A DNA stretch of 48,255 bases from Lachnospiraceae bacterium (GTDB lineage: Bacteria > Bacillota > Clostridia > Lachnospirales > Lachnospiraceae), in assembly GCA_017431515.1 (NCBI GenBank), contig JAFRKV010000050.1, positions 1 through 48,255 of the forward strand. Direction: 5' to 3'. Both the position numbers and the translations under genes were made by a program. The notes below the pieces were generated by a model. The model worked only from the letters and a program-made list of their open reading frames with translations, had not been told where the DNA came from and did no database searches. Position 1 is the stretch's first letter; each line of letters opens with the position of its first letter. Positions 1 through 8,066 of the stretch are shown piece by piece.

Positions 1-100
1 AACCGGTTGCGTACGATCGAAATAACCTTGCGCAGATGCTTAGAGAAGCCACGCCCCGAAATGAGTGAGCGTCATTTTCATGCAACTTGACATGCCGGAG

Positions 101-127
101 GAAATCCCCCCGGCGGAGGGGGAATTC
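101..127 (+). other. GC-rich leader hairpin upstream of aroA
   Basis: A stem of TCCCCC (105-110) with GGGGGA (118-123) around a 7-nt loop is extended by GAA (101-103) with TTC (125-127) across an A-A mismatch. It ends about 25 nt before the aroA ribosome site. There is no following T-run, so it is not an ordinary terminator. It may influence translation or mRNA stability; that is inference. A second small stem, AAATGA (59-64) with TCATTT (72-77), lies upstream. No gene was recognised in 1-155. Confidence 0.45.
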
Positions 128-164
128 GGTTAAACTGCCGTATAAGAGAGAGGAGATGGGTAAG

Positions 165-1439
165 TTGAGAATAGATCCAGTGATAAAGATGCACGGTACC
201 GTTACCGTGCCGGGGGATAAATCCATTTCGCATCGGACGGTGATGCTGGGTGCAATTTCTGAAGGGATTACGGAAGCGGAAGGGTTTTTGCCGGGGGAGG
301 ATTGTCTGTCTACGATTCGCTGTTTTCGACAGATGGGAATCGAGATCACACAGGAAGATACCAGGGTCATCATTCATGGAAAAGGGCTGCACGGTCTCAG
401 CGCGCCGGGTGGAATGCTGGATGTGGGGAATTCCGGGACCACCATGCGGCTGATGTCCGGGATCCTGGCGGGACAGCCGTTTCAAAGCATGCTGGACGGA
501 GACGAATCCATCCGGAAACGCCCCATGGGACGCGTCATCACGCCCCTTCGCGAAATGGGGGCTGCAATCGAAGGAACGGGAGAGAAGATGACGGCGCCGC
601 TTACGGTTGAAGGACAGCGGCTTCATGGTATTTCCTATACGTCTCCGGTGGCTTCCGCGCAGGTGAAATCCTGTGTCCTGCTGGCGGGACTTTATGCAGA
701 GGGAACAACGACAGTCACAGAGCCGACTCGCTCCAGAGACCATACGGAACGGATGCTGACTGCTTTCGGTGCTGATCTCTTGGTGGACGGAAACAGCGTT
801 TCGGTGCAGCCGGAGCCCAAACTATCCGGACAAAAACTGCAGGTGCCCGGGGATATCAGCTCAGCAGCTTATTTTATCGCAGCAGGGCTGCTGGTGCCGG
901 GTGCAGAGATTCTGATCAAAAATGTCGGGATCAATCCCACCCGAGACGGGATCCTGCAGGTGGCGTGCGCCATGGGCGGAAATGTGGAACTTATCTCGGA
1001 ACGGGAGGTCTCGGGAGAGCCGGTGGCGGATCTTCTGGTGAAGAGCAGCCTGCTGCATGGAACGGAAGTGTCCGGCCATATGATTCCGACGCTGATTGAC
1101 GAGATTCCCGTGATTGCGGTTATGGCGGCCTGTGCCGAGGGAACTACCGTGATCCGCGATGCCGCAGAGCTCCGTGTAAAAGAGACCGACCGGATTGCCA
1201 CGGTTACCGAAAATCTGCAGGTCCTTGGGATTCAGGCCGAAGCAATGCCGGATGGCATGGTGATTCACGGAGGACAGTTTGCCGGCGGCACAGTCAATTC
1301 CTTTCTGGATCATCGGATCGCCATGGCCTTTGCAGTGGCAGGGCTCATCGCCAAGTCGCCGGTCACGATCCGCGACGCGGAATGCGTGAACATTTCCTAT
1401 CCCTCCTTTTTTAGTGATCTGAATGCACTGCAGAAGTAG
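165..1439 (+). CDS. aroA: 3-phosphoshikimate 1-carboxyvinyltransferase (EPSP synthase), class II type
   Basis: Catalyses transfer of enolpyruvyl from PEP to shikimate-3-phosphate, the sixth step of the shikimate pathway to chorismate, in the cytosol. The substrate-binding residues are visible: PGDKSISHR near the N-terminus, NSGTTMR, GDESIRKRPMGR, SAQVKS, LIDEIP, ELRVKETDR and DHRIAMA. All four motifs used to define class II (glyphosate-tolerant) enzymes are present: GDKS, SAQVK, RDHTE and NPTR. The start was set at TTG 165 because the AGGAG at 151-155 directly abuts ATG 156 but stands 9 nt before TTG 165; ATG 156 (three codons longer) remains possible. The product is about 424 residues, normal for the family. 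The ion-channel gene follows after 18 bp. No other shikimate gene lies in the window, so the rest of the pathway is probably upstream or elsewhere. Confidence 0.95.
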   Translation: MRIDPVIKMHGTVTVPGDKSISHRTVMLGAISEGITEAEGFLPGEDCLSTIRCFRQMGIEITQEDTRVIIHGKGLHGLSAPGGMLDVGNSGTTMRLMSGILAGQPFQSMLDGDESIRKRPMGRVITPLREMGAAIEGTGEKMTAPLTVEGQRLHGISYTSPVASAQVKSCVLLAGLYAEGTTTVTEPTRSRDHTERMLTAFGADLLVDGNSVSVQPEPKLSGQKLQVPGDISSAAYFIAAGLLVPGAEILIKNVGINPTRDGILQVACAMGGNVELISEREVSGEPVADLLVKSSLLHGTEVSGHMIPTLIDEIPVIAVMAACAEGTTVIRDAAELRVKETDRIATVTENLQVLGIQAEAMPDGMVIHGGQFAGGTVNSFLDHRIAMAFAVAGLIAKSPVTIRDAECVNISYPSFFSDLNALQK

Positions 1440-1457
1440 AAGCAAAGGAGGCACGTT

Positions 1458-1883
1458 ATGCCCAATTTGAGAACCTTATACCGGATCATGAAACAGACTA
1501 GCGGGATCCAAATCTTTACGTATTATATGGTGTTTGTCTTCCTTTCTGCACTTTTGATCCTTCTTGTAGAGCCGGAGATCACCAACTATACGGATGCGCT
1601 GTGGTACTGTTACGCCGTAATCTCCACCGCCGGCTTCGGCGATATCGTGGTGCATACCATCCTTGCCAAACTTATTTCCGTGGTGGTCACAGTCTACTCC
1701 CTTGTGGTCATCGCGATCCTGACCGGTATTGTGGTCAATTTCTATAATGAGATCCTGGAGGCCCGCCGCAAGGAAACCCTTTCCGCATTTTTAGACCGTC
1801 TGGAAAAACTGCCGGAATTAAGCCATGAAGAGCTTGTGGAGTTGTCGAAACGCGTGCACCAATTCCGGCTGAAGAAGAAGTAG
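1458..1883 (+). CDS. Two-TM ion channel domain protein (potassium channel-like)
   Basis: A 141-residue membrane protein with one hydrophobic helix at about residues 19-37, a pore-loop segment and a second helix at about 66-94, followed by a short charged cytoplasmic tail. The filter-like sequence TAGFGD (residues 57-62) matches the position and form of the TVGYGD potassium filter, with A-G-F for V-G-Y. This fits the Ion_trans_2 (PF07885) family, which works as tetramers. There is no RCK/TrkA-N regulatory domain, only about 45 residues including ELSHEELVELSKRV, so gating input is unknown. A strong AAAGGAGG (1444-1451) lies 6 nt before the ATG. It probably shares a transcript with aroA. Whether it conducts K+ is inference, since the Tyr-to-Phe change is tolerated in some channels but alters others. 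Confidence 0.8.
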   Translation: MPNLRTLYRIMKQTSGIQIFTYYMVFVFLSALLILLVEPEITNYTDALWYCYAVISTAGFGDIVVHTILAKLISVVVTVYSLVVIAILTGIVVNFYNEILEARRKETLSAFLDRLEKLPELSHEELVELSKRVHQFRLKKK

Positions 1884-1981
1884 AAAAGTCCGCTTCCGCG
1901 AATTTGTTTTCAAAAATTGTGCCAGACGACATGTTTCATCGTATCAAAATATAGAGCAATGAAAAAAAGGAAGGATTCCCA

Positions 1982-2164
1982 ATGAAACTCACAGAAAAAA
2001 GAAACGTTGAAAAAGCAGAAAACAAGGAACAGACCAAGGCGCCCATTGCAAAAGCAGGGACAGAATTGACTGAGGATGAACTGAATCAGGTGTCCGGTGG
2101 TGTTGCTCCCAGAGGGGATGGCGCTTATTTTTGGTATGATAACAAAACTGATTTAAGGCGTTAA
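1982..2164 (+). CDS. Double-glycine leader peptide, candidate RiPP/bacteriocin precursor
   Basis: A 60-residue, highly charged peptide. Residues 28-40 read ELTEDELNQVSGG, the classic double-glycine leader signature cut by C39-peptidase ABC transporters after Gly-Gly. Cleavage would release a 20-residue core (41-60) with an N-terminal VAPRGDG, an aromatic cluster AYFWYDN and a basic end DLRR. The core has no Cys, so lanthionine or disulfide chemistry is excluded. The ribosome site GGAAGGA (1969-1975) is well placed and a separate 98-bp gap precedes the gene. No maturation enzyme, C39 transporter or immunity gene lies nearby, so this is an orphan precursor; export would need a transporter elsewhere. 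The leader motif is seen directly, the secretion role is inference. The peptide is short enough that a non-functional remnant is possible. Confidence 0.72.
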   Translation: MKLTEKRNVEKAENKEQTKAPIAKAGTELTEDELNQVSGGVAPRGDGAYFWYDNKTDLRR

Positions 2165-2430
2165 CAAAGAAAGGCACAAAGCAGTGGACGATAATATGTG
2201 GAGTACATGACTGGCTTCTTTCGTGGACTCCACTGGAAGAAGAGCTGAAGCCATCCCCTACTGCGCCCGACTGAAGCCCGACTGAGTGGGACGGAGGTCC
2301 AAAATTTCATAACTGACCGCTGCCTGACGATCCCCCGTGACCCTGGATCCGGGTACGCGGTCTGCTTCAATCATATCTTTTGTCTATTTTGCATCAATTC
2401 ACATTTCCCGAAAAAAGATTTTGGTAGATA
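2165..2430. other. Gene-free, hairpin-rich intergenic stretch
   Basis: No convincing gene on either strand between the small peptide and the promoter of the EF-G-like gene. It holds several stems: TGGCTTC (2212-2218) with GAAGCCA (2247-2253) enclosing GTGG-ACT-CCAC (2223-2233); GGAC with GTCC (2289-2300); and GACCGC (2315-2320) with GCGGTC (2357-2362) enclosing ACCC (2340-2343) with GGGT (2351-2354). GCCCGACTGA occurs twice with one base between (2265-2274, 2276-2285). No stem ends in a T-run, so no standard terminator is seen. It could be a structured RNA, a decayed repeat or the 3' region of the peptide transcript. Confidence 0.45.
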
Positions 2431-2459
2431 TTGCCTAATTCGCCGTTCTTTTGTAAAAT
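2431..2459 (+). promoter_or_regulatory. Sigma70-type promoter for the EF-G-like gene
   Basis: TTGCCT (2431-2436) and TAAAAT (2454-2459) are separated by exactly 17 bp, in an AT-rich stretch. The transcript would start about 25 bp before the ATG, leaving room for the GGGAGG ribosome site at 2478-2483. Confidence 0.7.
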
Positions 2460-2491
2460 AAGAGTATCTTTTTGAACGGGAGGTTTTACAC

Positions 2492-4582
2492 ATGAATGTA
2501 TTTACCACGGACAAAATCCGAAACGTTGTGTTACTTGGCCACGGGGGCGCCGGAAAGACCAGTCTTCTGGAGGCGATGGCCTTTCTTGCCGGTCAGACAA
2601 GCCGTATGGGGAAAATCACGGACGGCAACACGATCAGCGATTTTGACAAAGAAGAGCAGAAACGGCATTTTTCCATCAATACCACAGTGGTCCCTGTGAT
2701 CTGGGAAGATACCAAGATTAATTTCCTGGATGCGCCGGGTTACTTTGATTTCGCCGGGGAAGCAGAAGAGGCCGCAAGTGTAGCGGATTCTGCGATTATC
2801 GTCGTATCCGGCAAGAACGGGATCGAAGTCGGAACCAAGAAAGCATGGGCCATCTGTGAGAAATATAAGCTGCCCCGCATCGTGTTTGTGACGGATATGG
2901 ATGTGGACGAGGCCAGCTACCGACAGGTGGTGGAGGATTTGCAGGAACTGTATGGCAAAAAGATCGCGCCTTTCCACCTGCCGATCCGCGAGAACGGTGC
3001 ATTTATCGGTTATGTCAATGTCATCCAGCAGCAGGCCAAGAAATGGACGGATCAGGGTAAGATCGAGAAGATCGAGATGCCGGAGTATTCCAAAGAAAAC
3101 CTGAATCTCTGCCGTGATGTGCTGATGGAGTCTGTGGCGGAGACCAGCGAAGAGTTCATGGATCGGTATTTCGGCGGCGAAGAGTTCTCAGAGGATGAGA
3201 TTCGTCAGGCGCTGCGCGTGAATGTGGCGGATTGCAGCATCGTCCCGGTGCTGATGGGATCCAATACGTTAGCCCGCGGCATGTATACGTTGCTTGTGGA
3301 TATCGTGAAATACCTGCCCTCTCCGGATAAGCGCAAACTCGCCGGGATTAACGCCAAGACCAATGAGGTTTATGAAGCGGATTACGATTTCTCCAAGCCC
3401 AAGTCGGCCTATGTGTTTAAGACCATCGTGGATCCGTTTATCGGGAAGTATTCTCTGATCAAGGTCAATACCGGCGTGCTGAAAACGGATGATGTGTTGT
3501 TTAACTATCATAAAGACGCGGAGGAACGCGTCGGCAAGCTCTATGTCATGAATGCGGCCAAGGCTGAGGAAGTGAAGGAGCTCCATGCCGGTGATATCGG
3601 CGCTCTGGCGAAGCTGGCTGTGACGGAGACCACGGATTCCCTGTCCACGAAGGCCAATCCCATCGCCTATATCAGGACACAGATGCCGGTGCCTTATACC
3701 TGCATGCGTTATAAGACCAAGAATAAAGGAGAAGAGGATAAGGTCTCCACATCCCTGCAGAAGATGATGCAGGAGGATCTGACCTTAAAGGCAGTCAATG
3801 ACAGCGAAAACGGACAGACCGTGCTCTATGGTCTCGGCGATCAGCATCTGGAAGTGGTCTGCAGCAAGCTGCAGAACCGTTATAAGGTGGAGATCGAGCT
3901 TTCCGAGCCGAAGACGGCCTTCCGCGAGACGCTGCGCAAGAAATCCGATGTGGAATATAAGTACAAGAAGCAGTCCGGCGGACACGGCCAGTACGGACAC
4001 GTCAAGATGACCTTCGAGCCTTCGGGGGATCTGGAGACGGCATATACGTTCGAACAGACCGTTGTCGGCGGCGCCGTCCCGAAGAACTATTTCCCCGCAG
4101 TGGAGAAAGGCATTCAGGAAGCCGTTCAAAAAGGCCCGTTGGCAGCATATCCGGTCGTTGGCGTGAAAGCAGTGCTTTATGACGGTTCCTTCCATCCGGT
4201 GGATTCCTCCGAAATGGCCTTTAAGGTGGCCGCATCCCAGGCCTTCAAGAAAGGCTTCATGGAAGCGAATCCGGTGCTTTTAGAGCCCATCGCAACACTG
4301 AAGGTCGTGGTGGAAGACGGCAAGACCGGCGATGTCATGGGAGATCTCAATAAGCGCAGAGCCAGAGTATTGGGCATGAATCCTGTGGAAGCAGGCATCA
4401 CCGAGATCACAGCGGATATCCCCTATCTGGAACTTTACGGATATGGCACGACCCTTCGTTCCATGACAGGCGGCGGCGGTACCTTCTCTTATGAGTTTGC
4501 ACGTTATGAACAGGCCCCGGCCGAGATTCAGGAGAAGCAGATCAAGGAACGGGCGTCCAAGATCGACAAAGGCGAGGAATAA
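2492..4582 (+). CDS. EF-G-like translational GTPase (second EF-G family member)
   Basis: 696 residues with the five-domain EF-G layout. The P-loop GHGGAGKTSL (about residues 16-25), a switch region with KEEQKRHFSI and the G3 motif DAPGYFDF are intact. At the G4 position canonical EF-G has NKMD, which reads guanine; here residues 134-137 are TDMD in FVTDMDVD, so the Asn and Lys are lost. Domain IV has SGGHGQYGHV and the C-terminal domain reads MGDLNKRRARVLGM and YGTTLRSMTGGGG. It resembles the FusA2/EF-G2 group, whose role is less clear than that of FusA. It is not next to rpsL/rpsG or tuf, which argues against being the housekeeping fusA. The start has GGGAGG 8 nt upstream and its own promoter. 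A TetM-like ribosome-protection role is possible but less likely, because the gene is apparently housekeeping in context. Confidence 0.88.
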   Translation: MNVFTTDKIRNVVLLGHGGAGKTSLLEAMAFLAGQTSRMGKITDGNTISDFDKEEQKRHFSINTTVVPVIWEDTKINFLDAPGYFDFAGEAEEAASVADSAIIVVSGKNGIEVGTKKAWAICEKYKLPRIVFVTDMDVDEASYRQVVEDLQELYGKKIAPFHLPIRENGAFIGYVNVIQQQAKKWTDQGKIEKIEMPEYSKENLNLCRDVLMESVAETSEEFMDRYFGGEEFSEDEIRQALRVNVADCSIVPVLMGSNTLARGMYTLLVDIVKYLPSPDKRKLAGINAKTNEVYEADYDFSKPKSAYVFKTIVDPFIGKYSLIKVNTGVLKTDDVLFNYHKDAEERVGKLYVMNAAKAEEVKELHAGDIGALAKLAVTETTDSLSTKANPIAYIRTQMPVPYTCMRYKTKNKGEEDKVSTSLQKMMQEDLTLKAVNDSENGQTVLYGLGDQHLEVVCSKLQNRYKVEIELSEPKTAFRETLRKKSDVEYKYKKQSGGHGQYGHVKMTFEPSGDLETAYTFEQTVVGGAVPKNYFPAVEKGIQEAVQKGPLAAYPVVGVKAVLYDGSFHPVDSSEMAFKVAASQAFKKGFMEANPVLLEPIATLKVVVEDGKTGDVMGDLNKRRARVLGMNPVEAGITEITADIPYLELYGYGTTLRSMTGGGGTFSYEFARYEQAPAEIQEKQIKERASKIDKGEE

Positions 4583-4591
4583 TCAGATCAT

Positions 4592-5620
4592 ATGAAAAAG
4601 CCGGTGGCTGCGATTCTAACTGTATGGATGACGTTTTTCTTTGTCCTTCCGGTGGAAGCCGCGCCACCGGCTTTTTCTGTGTCCGCAAAGACCGTGGAAG
4701 TGGATGCCGGACAATCTACCAGAGACTACGATTACTGGGCAAACCGGTTTCCGAATGACAAGCGGATCACATTGGAAGACCTTTCCTATGCATTCTTGGA
4801 GGCCTTTTCGATCCCGGGGCTTCCGTCCACCAGGGAAACCGATTTGAATGAAAATAAGACCAGCAGCCTTTCTCTTTACCCGCAAGGGCTTTGCATCGCG
4901 GGGGAATATCTTCTTGTGACCGCCTACAGCGATGAAAAAGGAGCGCCGGGGTGCTTGTATCTATTTGACCGGGAGACAGGCGAATACCTGGCCACGCTGG
5001 GGCTCCGGGACAGCTCCCACATGGGCGGCATCGCCTGTGATGGAGAGGATGTCTGGATCTGCCATTCCGATGACAACACGCTGCAAAGAATCCCCTATAC
5101 CTACATTCATGCAGTGGGCAAAGCCGCCTCCAAACAGCTCATCGATATCTCGGACTGGGCCGAGACCTATCCCGTACAGAATACGCCATCCTGCATCACC
5201 TGTGTCGGGAATCACATTCTGGTGGCGACGACGTCGCTGCTGCTGCGTTCTCAGATGGTCAGTTACCGGTTTGAAAACGGCAGACTGATTCCGGAAAATA
5301 CCTATACGATTCCGACCAAAGTGCAGGGCGTCACAGTGGATGAGGACGGCACCGTTTTCTTAAGCGTTTCCTACGGACGCAGGAATTCTTCGCAGATCAA
5401 CGTCTATCCTTCCCTTGCGGAGCTGCATAACCCGGCCGCGGAACCGGCGCTCATGATCGAACTGCCGCCCTGCAGCGAGGAGATCGCAATCGACGACGGC
5501 CAACTGCTGGTCCTGTTTGAATCCGCGGGCTACAAGTATTTTGAAGGGAGCGACGGGCTCGGCAAGACCACGGCCCCGATTGATAAAGTCTTGTCAATTG
5601 ACCTTGATTCTATGGACTGA
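4592..5620 (+). CDS. Secreted protein, probable beta-propeller, function unknown
   Basis: 342 residues. The N-terminus (MKKP followed by a hydrophobic stretch ending VEAAPPA) is a typical signal peptide with probable cleavage near residue 24, so the protein is exported. The mature part has repeated strand-turn units of the kind GEYLLVTAYS, GCLYLFDRETGEYLATL, GGIACDGEDVWICHSDDNTLQRI, NHILVATT and GVTVDEDGTVFLSVSYGR, which suggest a six- or seven-bladed propeller like NHL/SMP-30 folds. No catalytic motif was recognised. It begins 9 bp after the EF-G-like gene, with GAGGAA about 12 nt upstream, and is likely co-transcribed with it. Residues 40-75 mention no known domain. Function is unknown; extracellular binding is inference. 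Confidence 0.7.
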   Translation: MKKPVAAILTVWMTFFFVLPVEAAPPAFSVSAKTVEVDAGQSTRDYDYWANRFPNDKRITLEDLSYAFLEAFSIPGLPSTRETDLNENKTSSLSLYPQGLCIAGEYLLVTAYSDEKGAPGCLYLFDRETGEYLATLGLRDSSHMGGIACDGEDVWICHSDDNTLQRIPYTYIHAVGKAASKQLIDISDWAETYPVQNTPSCITCVGNHILVATTSLLLRSQMVSYRFENGRLIPENTYTIPTKVQGVTVDEDGTVFLSVSYGRRNSSQINVYPSLAELHNPAAEPALMIELPPCSEEIAIDDGQLLVLFESAGYKYFEGSDGLGKTTAPIDKVLSIDLDSMD

Positions 5621-5633
5621 TTTGTTGTATTCT
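5604..5633 (+). promoter_or_regulatory. Probable promoter for leuS
   Basis: TTGATT (5604-5609) and TATTCT (5628-5633) lie 18 bp apart, within the last codons of the preceding gene and the 43-bp gap. The gap is too short for a T-box leader, the usual control of leucyl-tRNA synthetase genes in Firmicutes. Confidence 0.5.
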
Positions 5634-5663
5634 ATAGGAAGTCCGAAAAGGAGAGTGTTTGAG

Positions 5664-8066
5664 ATGAGATACAATTACAAGAAAATCGAGCAGAAATGGC
5701 AGCAGAAATGGGATGAGGCGAAGGTCTTCGAGGCGAAGGATCTATCCGATCAGCCGAAATTCTACGGACTGGTGGAGTTTCCGTATCCTTCCGGCGCCGG
5801 AATGCATGTGGGACATATCAAGGCCTACTCCAGCATGGAAGTGATCGCGCGGAAACGGCGGATGCAGGGATATAACGTCCTGTTCCCCATCGGCTTTGAT
5901 TCCTTCGGTCTGCCTGCGGAGAATTACGCGATCAAAACCAATACCCACCCCCACGACATCACGGTAAAGAACGTGGAGAAGTTCAAGGATCAGATGAAGG
6001 CTGTTGGGTTTTCCTTTGACTGGAGCCGCGAGATCAGCACGTCCCTGCCGGATTATTACAAATGGACCCAGTGGATTTTTTTGAAACTTTTTGAAAACGG
6101 GCTTGTGTTCCGGGCAAAGACCCTTGTGAATTATTGCCCCCATTGCAAGGTGGTGTTGAGCAACGAGGACTCCCAGGGCGGGAAATGCGATATCTGTCAT
6201 TCGGATGTGGTGCAGCTTCCGAAGGATGTCTGGTACTTAAAGATCACGGAATATGCGGATAAACTTTTAGACGGGCTGGAAGACGTGGATTATCCCGAAA
6301 GCATCAAACAGCAGGAAGTTTCCTGGATCGGAAAATCCACGGGCGCCTTTGTGGATTTCTCCATCTCCGGGATCGATGAAAAACTGACGATCTACACCAC
6401 GCGCTGTGATACGCTTTTCGGCGTGACCTTCATGGTCATGGCCCCGGAGCATCCCCTGCTGGATCAGTACAAGGATCGCATCCAAAACTGGGATGCGGTA
6501 GAGCAGTACCGCTCGGAATGCGCCAAGAAAACCGAATTTGAGCGGACACAGCTGGTCAAGGACAAGACCGGCGTGAAGCTGGATGGCTTCGTTGCGGTGA
6601 ATCCCGTGAATGGCAAAGAGATCCCGATCTTTATCGCGGACTATGTCATGATGGGATATGGCACTGGCGCCATCATGGCCGTGCCGGCGCATGACCAGCG
6701 TGACTATGAATTTGCCAAGAAATTCGGCGTGGACATCATCCAGGTCATCGAGGGAGGAGACATCGGAGAAGCCGCTTACACCGGCGACGGCAGGATGATC
6801 AATTCGGATTTCCTGAACGCCTATGACAATAAAAAGGATTCCATCGCTGCCATGCTGGAATACCTGGAAAAGGAAAAAATCGGGCACAAAGGCATCCAGT
6901 ACAAGATGAAGGACTGGGCGTTTAACCGCCAGCGTTACTGGGGTGAGCCGATCCCGCTCATTCATTGCGAGAAATGCGGGACAGTGGGCGTGCCCTATGA
7001 GGAACTGCCATTAACCCTTCCGGAGGTGGAGAACTTCGAACCCGGTACGGACGGACAGTCCCCGCTGGCGAAAATCGATTCCTTTGTCAACTGCACCTGT
7101 CCGAAATGCGGCGGCTCTGCAAAAAGAGAGACGGATACGATGCCGCAGTGGGCCGGGTCGTCCTGGTATTTCCTGCGGTTTGTGGATCCTCATAATGACA
7201 AGGCCTTCGCGGATCCGGAAAAGATCAAATACTGGATGCCGGTGGACTGGTATAACGGCGGGATGGAGCACGTCACCAGACACTTGCTGTATTCCCGGTT
7301 CTGGCATCATTTCCTGTATGACATCGGCGAAGTGAACACACCGGAGCCCTACGCGAAACGATCCTATCAGGGGCTGATCCTGGGCTCTGACGGGGAGAAG
7401 ATGAGCAAGAGCAAAGGAAATGTGGTGGATCCGCTGGATATCGTGGAAGAGTACGGTGCGGATACGCTGCGGACCTATGTTCTGTTTATGGGCGATTATC
7501 AGGCGGCTGCGCCCTGGAATGATGATGCGGTCAAGGGGTGCAAGCGTTTCCTGGAGCGTGTGGCTTCCCTCCCTGAGATCGCCACGCTTTCGGAAGAAGA
7601 CCCGGCGCTGGAGAGCAAGCTCCATAAGACCATCAGGAAAGTCACCGAAGACATTGAAAATATGAAATTCAACACCGCCATTGCGGCATTGATGACATTG
7701 ATCAATGACTTCACCAAGGCCGGCGCCATCACAAGAGAGGATCTTTTGCTTTATATCAAGCTGCTGTCTCCCTTTGCACCGCACCTTTGCGAAGAGATTC
7801 ATGAGTTTCTCGGCGAGGACGGATTCCTTGCCACGTCTTCCTGGCCGGCATATGACGAAGCAAAGACCAAGGATGCCACCATTGAGATCGGCGTGCAGGT
7901 CAACGGCAAAGTCCGCGCCACGGTCAGCCTTCCGGCCGACTGTGAAAAGGATGCCGCGCTTTCCCTCGCAAAAGAGGAACCGGCGGTGCAAAAGTATCTG
8001 GAAGGCAAGACGCTGGTGAAAGAAATCTATGTGCCAGGCAAGATTTTAAACTTCGTTGTGAAATAG
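5664..8066 (+). CDS. leuS: Leucine--tRNA ligase
   Basis: Class I aminoacyl-tRNA synthetase that charges tRNA-Leu, 800 residues, a normal bacterial length. The N-terminal part has PYPSGAGMHVGH, which holds the HIGH-like element (HVGH). A zinc-type CPHC...CDIC cluster follows near residues 155-180. The CP1 editing domain carries TTRCDTLFGVTFMVMAPEHP and GTGAIMAVPAHDQRD. The KMSKS loop is seen as GEKMSKSKGNVVDP, then the anticodon-binding domain and the C-terminal EIGVQVNGKVRATVSLP. The ATG at 5664 follows AAAAGGAGAG (5647-5654); an in-frame extension to 5517 overlaps the previous gene and is not credible. A structured repeat starts within its last codons. Confidence 0.97.
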   Translation: MRYNYKKIEQKWQQKWDEAKVFEAKDLSDQPKFYGLVEFPYPSGAGMHVGHIKAYSSMEVIARKRRMQGYNVLFPIGFDSFGLPAENYAIKTNTHPHDITVKNVEKFKDQMKAVGFSFDWSREISTSLPDYYKWTQWIFLKLFENGLVFRAKTLVNYCPHCKVVLSNEDSQGGKCDICHSDVVQLPKDVWYLKITEYADKLLDGLEDVDYPESIKQQEVSWIGKSTGAFVDFSISGIDEKLTIYTTRCDTLFGVTFMVMAPEHPLLDQYKDRIQNWDAVEQYRSECAKKTEFERTQLVKDKTGVKLDGFVAVNPVNGKEIPIFIADYVMMGYGTGAIMAVPAHDQRDYEFAKKFGVDIIQVIEGGDIGEAAYTGDGRMINSDFLNAYDNKKDSIAAMLEYLEKEKIGHKGIQYKMKDWAFNRQRYWGEPIPLIHCEKCGTVGVPYEELPLTLPEVENFEPGTDGQSPLAKIDSFVNCTCPKCGGSAKRETDTMPQWAGSSWYFLRFVDPHNDKAFADPEKIKYWMPVDWYNGGMEHVTRHLLYSRFWHHFLYDIGEVNTPEPYAKRSYQGLILGSDGEKMSKSKGNVVDPLDIVEEYGADTLRTYVLFMGDYQAAAPWNDDAVKGCKRFLERVASLPEIATLSEEDPALESKLHKTIRKVTEDIENMKFNTAIAALMTLINDFTKAGAITREDLLLYIKLLSPFAPHLCEEIHEFLGEDGFLATSSWPAYDEAKTKDATIEIGVQVNGKVRATVSLPADCEKDAALSLAKEEPAVQKYLEGKTLVKEIYVPGKILNFVVK

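Noticed and set aside
1-155. End of an upstream gene at the window start
   Set aside because: No frame there shows recognisable protein; it contains hairpins and looks intergenic.
2161-2370. 69-residue open frame on the minus strand
   Set aside because: No family similarity recognised, no ribosome site and it coincides with the hairpin-rich region.
5517-5663. N-terminal extension of leuS
   Set aside because: It overlaps the preceding gene and has no ribosome site; the conserved protein starts at 5664.
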